A stretch of DNA of 64,000 nt from Syngnathus acus. Lineage: Eukaryota > Chordata > Actinopteri > Syngnathiformes > Syngnathidae. Shown here piece by piece: positions 45,101 to 57,100 of this stretch. The notes below the pieces were generated by a model, which made no database searches, had not been told where the DNA came from, and saw only the letters and a list, made by a program, of their open reading frames with translations. The stretch is from NCBI RefSeq assembly GCF_901709675.1, contig NC_051105.1:4271104-4335103 (forward strand), read 5' to 3'. Each line of letters begins with the position of its first letter. Position 1 is the first letter of the stretch. Both the position numbers and the translations under genes were made by a program.

Positions 45101-48100
45101 GAAGTACGATGCCAGATGGAATAATTTGCCATCATCACTCATCATGTTTCTCAAAGTGTGGTCCATAGACCAAGTAGTCTGTGACTAAGTCACTTGCAGT
45201 TTCAACTCCGGGAACTTTACATGAGAGTGAGTTTAGGCCCTGAGAACTATTGGGTAATTTATCAGGGCCAAAATATCCTGCAAAGAAGGTAGGGGGTAAG
45301 TACAAAAGAGGTCTAGGAACTTTTAGGGTGGGATTAGCAGCACCGAACATATCGAGCTGCATTTCCTTTTAGCAGTTTACAAATCCTGCAGTTAAAATGT
45401 TCTAGTCAGATACACACTGCTGACTCCCCTGCTAAGGTCCTTGGACTTCTGAAAAACTATTAGCCCCCAAGCAGGTCCTCCAATAGTTTTTAGTCCGAGG
45501 GTAAAGTTCCAGCTCTCTTGTATTGCCTGGAAGTAAAAGATTCCATAAAAGGTTCCTGGAATTACCGTATTTTCCGGACTATAAGGCGCACCTAAAAACC
45601 TAAAACTTTCTCAAAAGCCGACAGTGCGCCTTATATATCGACCAAATTCCTAAATTTAAACTGGCCCGAAGCATTGTGTCATGAAATCAATCATAAGAGG
45701 CCCGCTGAAGACTATGAATCATGAATCAAAAAGACTATGGATCATTATTTTGTGATTATAAAGTAATTTGTTGCGTCTGAAGTTGAAATAAAAAAGATAA
45801 AATGGAGAATGATTTGATTTGGATTAAAAATCTGACATGATGCATTTATGGTGCGCCTTATAGTCCGGTGCGCCTTATATAAGGACAACGTTTTAAATTG
45901 GGCCATTCATTGAAGGTGCGCCTTATAATCCGGTGCGCCTTATGGTCTGGAAAATACGGTAAGTGTAAATAACTAAATATGGAGCAAACCTTACTTTCAA
46001 CCAGTACCACTACCATGTCCGCTGTGTACTGTTAGAGTAGTTGTCAGGCTTATTGTTTTCCATTATTTGGAGCTGGAACATTAGTTGTTCTTTTACTTCA
46101 AATACATATTTTACATTTATATGTTTTTACTTGAGACATTGTAAGCGAGCCAGTCGCTGTGCAGTGAGTCACCTAATGAGTCCAATGTGGGCTGTTGGGA
46201 GGAAAAACGCCAGTCAATTCTTGACAGTCCACGTTACGCCACTAACACTTTCTGCGGCTGAGACAAGTGGCAGAACATCCTGTCTGTTTTGAAACATAAT
46301 AAGCCAAAAGGAGAGTGTTTCTTTTACAGGATGGCACTTACAAATATGAGTGTCTGCTGTTGATTTTTTTCTTTGTGGTCTGTCAACATGAGATGACTTC
46401 CTCTCACCCTCGAACACCCACAAGGAGAGCGATAATTAGTCACAGAAAAGTGCAATTGAGCAAATTAAGTGGATATGTAATATCCACAGTACTGTATTAT
46501 GCAAAATGATTGGACCGCCACTAGTTTTTTCACAGCAGTTATTTTGACGTAGGAGGACAATACTTGTTAGAAAGTTAGTTATAGAGCACAGGAGTCAAAC
46601 TCAAGGCCCGGGGGCCAGATACGGCCCGCCACATCATTTTATGTGGCCCGCGAAGACAAATTGTGCATCAAATTCGTGTGTCATTACTAGAATTGCAAAT
46701 TGTCTTCACTTCTAATAGTATTTTTTTTTTTAAATATTTCACCTGTATTTAATAATCGATGAATTTGAAAGATATAATTTAGAAATTAAAAAAATGAACA
46801 AGGAATTCCATTTGATTAATATCAGTCAATTAATACCAATCCAGTATAATTGACTATGTAGTCATTTACAATAAGTCATTTTAACCGCATAAGGGAAATC
46901 TAATAATCTGTTGAATGTAACAAACTATTGCACGCATTACATCAGCATTATTAAATGTTCTGAGTGCCATTCTTAAGTTGTATTTTGTCATTAAGTAAGA
47001 TTGTATGAGTCACCGACCTCTCCTTGTTCACTACGTCGCCAGTTAGAAACATCTCTATCCTAATTGGTTGTATCCAAGGATTGCTCAGAACCTGATTGGC
47101 TGGTTAACACTGAGTGAGTGTGAAAATGTTTGTCTGTGTGTAGTAGCGTGGGAAGCAACATTCCAAAGACAGAGTGAATTACGAGGAAGGGTCAAGTTTG
47201 AACAAGACACGAACGTTTCCACAAACAAACTTTCAATCAGATAAAGTGGTTGTCACCCTCCTATTTATCACAGACAATTATACAACACTGTCGACACAAG
47301 ACGGATGGACAAACATAAATAAATCGATTCATTCAAAACATGAATACATTCAATTCTGATCTGAGAAATGTATCAAAGCAGGTGATAAAACTGTAAAAGC
47401 ATGTTTTTGCATATATGCATGCATTTTGTGTATATAGAGAAAAACATTTATCATACATATGATTAAGAAGTGTCTGGTCGTATGTGGCTGGTCACACTTA
47501 TTGTGTTCACCTCCACCCATTCCTGCGATAGATAGATAGATCTACTTTCATTTGTCAAATTCTCAAAGGTGTACGCAGCGATAATGAGGATGGATGGGGG
47601 ACAAGTCTGCTAATGATTGATGGACAGCCCTTGAGAAGGACACTGCATTTACATGATGAATGAATCGGGAGGATGATTGAGTGTGACGAACAGGGGCCCC
47701 TTGTCGCCAATTGTAAATAGAGCATTATTTCGATTCTGCCATTTTGAGTGGTGGCCGCATCAGCTATGTCGCAGCGGCTTTGCCAGAATCGGCACTTACA
47801 ATTCAACTGTCAATGATCATTTCAAAGTCAGCATCTTTATATTGTATTATTGAAAGTGGGAACCGAGTCAAACGTTGTTTTTTTGTCAGAATAATGTTCT
47901 ATCCTGCCGAATTAGTCAAAATACGGTATTTTGATTGTCCTTGTGGACGCCTTGGGTTGTTTTCTAGGTTTTATTTTCTTTAAGGCACATAATTGGGAGA
48001 AACTAGAGGTTTGATAATGACTCAAGTGGAAACATCAGGATTTGTGTTTTTTAATTAACAAACTACTGTCTAGTTTTTGGAAAATGACAGCTGGATGTTT

Positions 48101-51100
48101 GGAAGAGATGTTTGGAACCACAGCTTGCATTCTTGGGCAGATTTATGATTTGATTGGTACTCAAGCACTGCAGAGATAAATTTTGTACGAGACTATCATT
48201 TGCAGTCTTGGTTGAAAGATTATGACTCAAATGTCTACAGTGATGCGTTTTAGTGTTATGTATGCATGTCTGCCAATTTATTGCTCCTGACAAATGTTGT
48301 AAAATAGGAATTGATGGATGGACTACTTGCATAGTGGGGTGGGGAAACAGTCCCTTGGTGATTTGACAATCGAAAAACGATAATTAGTTTTCTCCAATCA
48401 GTCATTTTTTGTACTGCTTGTCCACATTAGGGTCGTACTGTAGCGGTGCTAGAGCCAGCTACTAAGAATGAAATTAGATACCAAAAGCAAAATGCTTCCA
48501 TCATGATGGCTAATAGAGAAAATGAAAAGCTTAAAACAATTGTACCTTTTATTCTTGTACTTTGTCTATTAGATAGTTGTCAGGCTCTTTTCTGCTTCAT
48601 GCCGAATGATGCTCAGAGTAGAAACACGACTGCACAATTTGCATTCTTGGACAAGAAGAACCATTCTCTCGTGATTAGACTGCCAAAAATAAAAAAATGA
48701 TTTTGGCTAACAAAAGTAAAACGATGCAATGACTTTGAGTTGTTTTGTAGGCTATTTCTTGGTTCATGGATAACGACACAGGATATGAGATACGGACTGT
48801 TTGCATTCTGGGGTGGGCGGAATGATTCCATCCTGATTTGAGAGAATAAATTCCTTTTGAAAGAAAATGAAAATAATTGTGTTGAACCAAATTTGTTTGT
48901 TTTTCCATTTGATAGTTATCAGGATTTTTTCTTTTTCGTGGAGAATGACATTAGAAATGACTGCACCATTTGCATTCTGGGGAAGTAGGGAGCAGTTCAA
49001 TGGTGACTGGAATGGCAAGAGACATTTGTTTCTCTAACAAAAGTGAAAAGCTCATGGAGCAGTGTGTTTGTGTAATATAGGTAGAATACTTTCTTGTTTA
49101 TAGAGAACAATATATGAAACAAGGAATAACACACTGGATGCCACCATTTGCATTCTGGCCTGGTGAGGAAGCTTTCGTTGTGACAAGTCTAGTTCTCGAG
49201 TTCACTGAAACTGACGTAAAACGTTAGGAATTTGCACATTGGACCTAACCATTTTTGTTGCAGAGTGCTCGAAACTATTGTGGTGAACATTTTAGCCACT
49301 CCAGTACATTAACTAACAAATATTGGCAAAATAATAACTCAATATGGTCCTCTCTTGTCAGAGTTAATAACATTTACATGCTATTAATGTGTTACTTAAG
49401 GAGGCCCCTCGACCTCCTCCTGCAAACCCACAACAACACCCCTCCTTATATCCTGGGCTTTGCGGTCCATTTTTAACCACAGCATTTTGGCATAATAAAC
49501 AGCATGCAGTGTGTGCCATTTCCCTTCAGATCACGGATATTGCGACTGCGGGAAGTGCGAGTGTGACGACGGCTGGTTTGGGGAGGCCTGCCAATTCCAA
49601 GAGGAGTGTAAGCTTTCTGCAAAGAAGAGCAAGGAGCAGTGCAGAAACCCTCAAGGGGTGGTATGCTCCAACAGAGGTACAGTGTTGCATTTAGTGATAA
49701 ATTATTCATTATTCAAATTAATATTAAGATTAAGAATGAGGTGGCAGAGTTAAAGCATCAATTGATGCCTGTGTTTATCTTCAAGTGACTCACCAAACAA
49801 ACAAACAAAGAAACATTTGTAATTGCAGTCATAATGGGATACTGATTATTCATTTATTATCAAATGGTTCAAACCTCTTGGTAACAATTTAGTAAGACTT
49901 CATATGAAAGGTAAAGCAATACATATTAGATAATTGACACTATTTGGGGATAATTGAAAAAGCTTTATACTCGTAAGTCAAGAAATTCAATGGAAATATT
50001 TGATATCCTCTCGGCAGGACATGAGTGGTCTTAAGGAGAAGATATTCTTTTTGTCCAGCAGTACATGGATCTGCCTGTCATCTGCATAGCAATGGAAGGA
50101 AATGCCATGTCTTTGTAGGATGGAACCGAGGGACAGTAAATACAATAAAAACAGCAAGGGCCCCAAAATAGACCCCAGTGGAACACCATGCAACAGAGGG
50201 ACAGAGCGGGACTCAAAACAACCTAGGCTAACACAAAAAGTTCTGCAAGGAAAATATGATCTCAACCACTTTAGAGCGCCACAAGGGATATTAACCTAAA
50301 GCCGAAAACGAGTTAGCAGAATATTGTGGTCCACCGTATTGGACACTGCAGTTACATCCAACAAGACTAGGCACACAGTGTATGGTCGCAATTGGGTGTT
50401 GGAAACATAATATGGTGTCTGAATTTTCTCCCTTACTCTTTCCGTGGCATTAACTTGACTGAAACTTTTTTTTTTTGTAAAGGGACTTGCAACTGCGGTA
50501 GCTGCATGTGTAAAAATGAAGACAACAAAGGCCTGGTGACGGGAACCTTCTGCGAGTGTGACGACAGCGAGTGTCTGGATGAGGAGACTGGTGAAGTGTG
50601 TGGAGGTATGTGCCAAAATTTCCATGTGGAGAAATATAATATTGTATTCTGACACCAACGTTATTTAAAGATTAAAAAAAAAATCATCTCATGTTTTGAT
50701 AAATATTGCCAGAGTGTCAATATCCTCAATATGAGTGACCTCATCAGATTGTTGCATGATGCACTGTGCTTCCAGGCCACGGCCAGTGTTACTGTGGAAA
50801 CTGTTACTGTGCTGCTGGTTGGCATGGAGACAAATGTGAATTCCAGTGTGACATCAGCCCATGGGAGAGCAAACGCAGATGCTCATCTCAAGACGGCAAA
50901 ATCTGCAACAACCGAGGTCTGTTCTTGCGCTTTGAAGCCACAGGGCAACTCCAGTGATTGGGATTTCTTTTTAAATCATTTATTCAGCCTATAAAATGTT
51001 ACTAGAATGTCACTGTACAGTATGTACGACAGAATAAAATTAAGGAAATAATGAATAATTAATGCTAACAGTCACCATATATACTCTAACAAATAGCAAA

Positions 51101-54100
51101 AAAATAAGTATATATATATATATATATTTGTAAGTTAAGTAAGTAATAAGTTGAAAATTCTACCATTGCTCATGATCCTCTACATTTCCAACCGACCTTT
51201 TTTCTTTCTTTAGACAATTAGTTATAGAGGACTACTGAACTGTGTTTTTAGACAGAGCCCCTTTGCAGATCTCCTATTTCTGCCTAATTTAACAAGCGAC
51301 ACAACACTGTCTGTGTGCACGGAGTGGAAGGCCTTCATGATGTAGCAGTAGAGACAGAGGGCAAAGGCCAGACAGAATTTACAAGCATTAAAAGCAACGA
51401 GCCGGTGACTGGAGGTTTGGGATTTTAGGTTCATGTTGAACAAAGTTTGAAACTTTCTATGGTTGCATAAAGTATTTTGTGTAAAATGGATGGAAAGGAA
51501 AGAGGAAATCAGACAGGCTGCTTGGATTGCAAAGCTCTAGAAAATGATTTGAATTTTTTTTAGCGAAGTTGGGGAATATTTTAAGTATTAAAATTCATTC
51601 AGGGTCCCACACAACTATGAAACCTTTTAGTCCGACAAATGAAAAATTCAACACTATATTCAACACCCCTATAAGCCCCATCCTTTATTTTGTAAACAGC
51701 TAGTTTAGTCTTGTTTATTCCAATAATGTCCCAAAGAAACTTTTAGAATTCAAAAATTTTTGCAACAGCAATAACAGTGTACAGTGATGTATCGGGGAGG
51801 ATGAGGGTCAGGATAGTTATTTGGGACAGGTTAGTCAGAAGATTTGTGGGAGAGATTGGGAAGGTGAGGTGTGAAAAGTAAGGATATATTGGGGGGGATT
51901 GGGGATAATGGGGTTTGTCAAAAAGGTCATCAGGGAAGCAAGATGATGTCAACCCGGACCATTTGGAGGTTACTTGGGGGAGGATAAGTGCGATTATCGT
52001 GGAAGGCGGGAGGGTCTCTCGGAAGAATATGGGCTCAATTTGGTGTGTGGGAAGTCATCTACAAGGATGGATGGACTTCAAACGCAATTACACTTCAGAA
52101 CAATATTTCTTCACATAGAGGCCTATGCTGGAATTGACTCCTGACCCCAATTTATTGCCATATACGTCATCCTTTTCAATAAATAAATGCCAAAGTCAAA
52201 ATAGTAGCTTGATTTATTTCATTGTACTGGCAACATTACTCAGTGTCCAATGACTGATGTGTTTGTAGACTTCACCCGCAGAGAATATGTGGTAGAACTA
52301 ATGTTTACAGTGAAGAATAAAACAAAAAGAATTTCAACTTCACTTTAAACTAGTGTCTGCGCGTGTGGGAAATTAAAGAATGATCTGATGTCTGAGTCAG
52401 TGATGGTGTAACACGGGTGTCAAACTCGTTTTTTTCACGGGCCGCATTTTAGTCATAGCTTCTTTCGGAGGGCCATTATGACTGTCAACCCAAATAAATG
52501 TATGAGCACCTCATATTATATACAGTAAAAGCTACAAAACAAACTGACAAATAACTCGTTTTCAAATCAGACGAGTAAAAACTGGTCAAATATTTTAAAA
52601 AAATTATATTAAAAGTAAAGACAATTTGTAATTCTAGTAATGACACGAATTTGATGCACAATTTGTCTTTGCGGGCCACATAAAATGATGTGGGGGGCCG
52701 TATCTGGCCCCTGGGCCTTGAGTTTGACACCTGTGGTGTAACAGTTCATTTACCTGACTTCCGTGCAGTTCTACAGGGTAGGAAAATATAAGGAATCACC
52801 TCATAATAAGTAGGATGTCCGGTTCTCTGTTGGTGAGAAAAATAAATGAGAACATACAGTGTTTGTAATTTACATATTCATTAAAAGGTATTTGTAGTAA
52901 TAAGCAAATATATTGTACATAGTCTATATTGCATCAACCTACGTCGATGTTTTTTTGTTGATAATTTCTCTTTAGATACTTCACAGTAACCTTCATCTCC
53001 CCCGTGTGAAAAGCTTGACTGACAAGAGACAGAGTAGCACCTCCATCCCCCTCGCTAATAATACCCTAACTGGCATGCTGTCAAACTGCTCACAGCTCGA
53101 TGGTGGCGCTTTGGGCTAAATGCATGCATTAATGTCCAGCAACTGTTCACAACTGTCTCTATAGGAGGACTGAGTGCAAAAAAAAACAAATAGTCAAACT
53201 CTGTGCTGGAAATAGAGGCGTGGATGTTGTATGTCTCTATCCTGTGACATGAAGGTAGATGGCTTTCATTATGGTGGTGTGAAGGGAGTTGGGGTGGGGG
53301 GTTGAACCCTAACCAGAGGGCCAGATTCATGCCTAAGGGCTCACCAGCTGGCACACTTCCCCCGGGCTTAGTCATGCTCTGACAACCAGTCAGACCACGG
53401 GATGCTGCTGAGCCAATGCTGTGATTCTACTACATACTGTCCAACTCATGACAACTTGCTGTATTAAAATATTTTAAAAAGTATTATATTTATTCCTGTC
53501 CCTTAGAGGACAGAACCAGACCACACACATGCAGGTAGGAAAGAAGACTCACCAAAGGTCACCAAGAGGTCAGCAAAGAATGTAGCATCACTTGAGCTGG
53601 GGCAGCAAGGATGATATCTTGCTCAAGCGTTCAATGACCAACTAGGGAGTAAAAGCAAAAAAGAAACACTCAAGGAAAAGAAATAATTAAGTACAATGCA
53701 GTTAATTTCCCATCACTGAGGACAAAATGAAGAATTTGCAAACCATTTCAGTTGATCCCCCCCAGCAATTCTAATTACAAATGTAACCTCATCGGAACTG
53801 CAAATTAAATTTTGTGCACGTGTGTATGTGTGTTAGGCACCTGTGTTTGTGGGGAGTGCAGCTGTTATGATGTGGATCCCTCTGGTGATTGGGGGGATAT
53901 TCATGGCAACACCTGCGAGTGTGACGAGAGGAACTGCCACGCCACCTATGACCGATACACCGATGACTTCTGCTCAGGTAACATGATCCGTCATTGGGCT
54001 AATTAAAAAATGAATAAATAAATAAAGGGAAAGTGACAAAAGTGTCAGAAATGACAAACTAGCTTCAATTTACTGGTAGCAGGTCATGGCAACTGTATCA

Positions 54101-57100
54101 GGGTGTTTGATGCGGCTCCCCTCCCTTCCTCCAGGTCACGGACAGTGTCACTGTGGCAGGTGTGACTGCAAGGATGGCTGGGCTGGAAAGAAGTGCGAGC
54201 ATCCACTCTCCTGCTCCATGTCTCTGGAGAGCAGCCTGAAGAAGTGCAGGGGAACGTCCAGACTGCCCTGCTTTGGACGAGGTACACCCGCTTCCTTCCA
54301 CCCTGGCGCGCCTGTTGCCATGGTAACCCCCTGCGCTCAGCACTCACCTCCCTCTGTAAAAGTGGGTCATTTCTAGTGCCTATTTTGAATAGAGCTAACC
54401 ACAACAAAGAATACCAACTATTGCACCTCTCTGACAATGTCAATCCAAACAGGGCATTACAACCATCATTATTGATATTCTATTCTATTGGATGTCTTCA
54501 GAGTAGGATCACTGTACCTACGTATGGAGAAGCCTCAAAGGACCACATGAGTATCTTTGATTTTTTTAAGCAGCTCACCAGTGATGGGACATTGCGGTTT
54601 TCTTGGAATGTGATAGAGATTTAAAGAAATGCATCATATATTTTTTTATATTTGCACTGAAATAAATATTGTATTTACTCAATTTTATTTAATCTCATTG
54701 CACAAAATAAAAGCATTTGGATCCAAATATATATTTTTAAATAACTAGTAGTTTACTCATTCACATGCTTTTTAGTTTGTGCAACTAATCGATGAAATAT
54801 AATTGAAATAAATTCAATTTTTTTCAGTGTTTCCTATTTTAAGATTGTAGATAATAATAATGTGAGAAATAATTAACATGACCAGTGTCTTAACATAATT
54901 GAACATAACGATATCAACAAAGGTTTATGTTTTTTAAATAATAATACGAATATAATGATAATATATTATGTAACATAAAGTATATATTTAGTAATATTTC
55001 AGAATTAAGGATTTGGTTCAGCAACTACAGGTGAGGTTTATTTTGTGAATGTGAATTACACAGAAATAAATTACAATACAAAATCTGCATTGCAGAACCT
55101 TTTATAGGTCAAACTTAAAACCCAAAAATATCTCAAAACATGCTGTGCTAGAAAAAAAAGTTACTTTTTTTTTCATCAGCACCATATATACATCTGGGAA
55201 CACGATAAGACACCTCTGATTAAAATGTGTTGACCAATGCTTTTAGTTATATAATTCGAGCTTTTTGAACAAATTTGTTCTATCAGAAGTGTATACCACA
55301 TTAACCCGGTACATGAGAGAGAGCTGTTATTTTCCAAAAGGTTCATGACCCCTGCTTCAGAATGAACTGTATCTAATAAAGTTGGGGCGTTTGCTATAGT
55401 AACAGCAAAGTTACAGTGAACAGGTGGTGGGTTCATTTGTGTGATTTATGACGCTGTATGATTCATTAGCAGCCCTGCTGGACAGCAGAAGCCCGTTGTC
55501 TTGCATCCCCTAAAACCACTAAAGTCTGACTTACAATTGGATACGTGCTGGAAAGTCGCGCTACCACAGCAGATGTGCAGCTTGCATCTTCTCGGTGGAC
55601 CTTTGTGGCCTGTTGATTGATGACAGTCGGTTAAGCAAGTGGCAGGACAGACGTGACAAGGAGACACTAACAAATTGATTTTTTTTCTTTTTTTTTTTAA
55701 TCTAGCACATTTCAGCAACAAGCACGGAGATGTAAAATCATTGTTTTTTTAGACAAGCTGAAGTCATAATATATAATAATCATACTTAAGAGTCTAAATC
55801 ATTTCCTAATTGAGGGAATGATTTCCAATTTGTTGCTATTGTGACCCTGGAAAATTACACTAATGGTTTGTTGATTTTGGAACTTTAGTGGTCAAGAATA
55901 TTTTAGTGGACACCTTCTTGGACACCGCTCATTTTGTGCTAACGGATTTTTGTACAAAAAGTTAAAGTTGTATGCATTCAATTCTAGTAAACATACCTAC
56001 CCAAGAAAGCTTCAAAATCATGCTAATGGGTTATAGAATGGAGAATAACATTACTTGTCATTTTTTTGCAACATAGAGAACAAAATTTCTGCAACCAACA
56101 ACCTTGGGAACTCAATGGAAGGATGGTGGATCTGTGAAGATGTCCAATTCAGTGCTAATCCAAACTAGGATTGTCACCCTTGGTGAACGTCAACAACATG
56201 CCATTGAAGCTTCCATTGCTTCCAGACATTGGTTTGATGTGTCCAGTCAACCCCCCACTTGAACATAATGAAACAGAAGAGAGGAACATGTGACAGCAGA
56301 CTTAATTAACTCCAACACCTCCAGCGGTGCCTTTAAATTATCTCCACAAGCTGCAATAAAATGGAGCTTTAAACCAGAACAATGAAGCCTCGTTAAAAAT
56401 GTCAGCACTGCTCATTCATTGGCTGCTGGCATCTGTTTAATAATTAATAACCTGTATCCCTTACTTTTGAAGTCCATCAGTGTTCAAACCAAACACTAAA
56501 ACCTGTTTAAAGTATTAAGATTTAAAAGCAAGCCCTGGAGACTAGAAATAAGCAACTGAGAACTGACTTTGTTGCAAACACACTGGCTTCAGCTACAAAA
56601 GCTGCAAGAAATTCAGTGAAGGGAAGTCAGGCAGCAGAGAATAGGAGGCATGAATAGCGGGTGCAGATGGCAACTTGAGCGGAGAAAAACCCTGAAGTGT
56701 AAACCAGCCGCTTGAAGGCTTTTTTATTCTTCTCCCTGAGACACATTCTTTCCAACATGTGGTATTTCCTCTGGGAACCACCTGCTTTTATCATTGGGAT
56801 TCCTTTCCCAAGTGATGGTAAAACGATGAACGGGTACAGTCTCGTATCTGGCATTTGACGTCCAGAGAAAGGTCAAAGTTAAAGAGGGTCACTGTAGTTT
56901 ATTTTGTGAGGCGATGCTTAACTGGAAGGCAGACTCTGAGTGACATTTTCGATATGATTTCCCTTCCCGCTTCGCCTCGCACAGACAGTACGTGTCATCC
57001 CGATGACTTGTCACTTGACTGGTCTCTAGTTGGTACTACCGTACTTTCCGGATTATAAGGCGAACCTTCAATGAATGGCCCATTTTAAAACTTTGTCCTT

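Larger units (their letters stand above)
41584..49529 (+). other. itgbl1: itgbl1 intron 2 (7.9 kb), repeat-rich
   Basis: Holds dispersed repeat family 3, copy 3 (42127-42445), a diverged hAT-type fragment (42607-42870), an (ATT)n tract (43962-43995), a full MITE (45565-45959), a truncated hAT element (46587-46738) and a degenerate tandem array (about 48100-49210). A stretch at 44880-45540 carries no repeat I can name. Confidence 0.75.

Noticed and set aside
44894-45362. Two open frames on the minus strand in itgbl1 intron 2
   Set aside because: Looked protein-like at first, but I could not match either to a family and no splice sites support them.
51915-52118. Open frame [17 protein letters not shown] on the plus strand in itgbl1 intron 5
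   Set aside because: Could be a decayed repeat-derived coding fragment, but no motif is clear enough to call.
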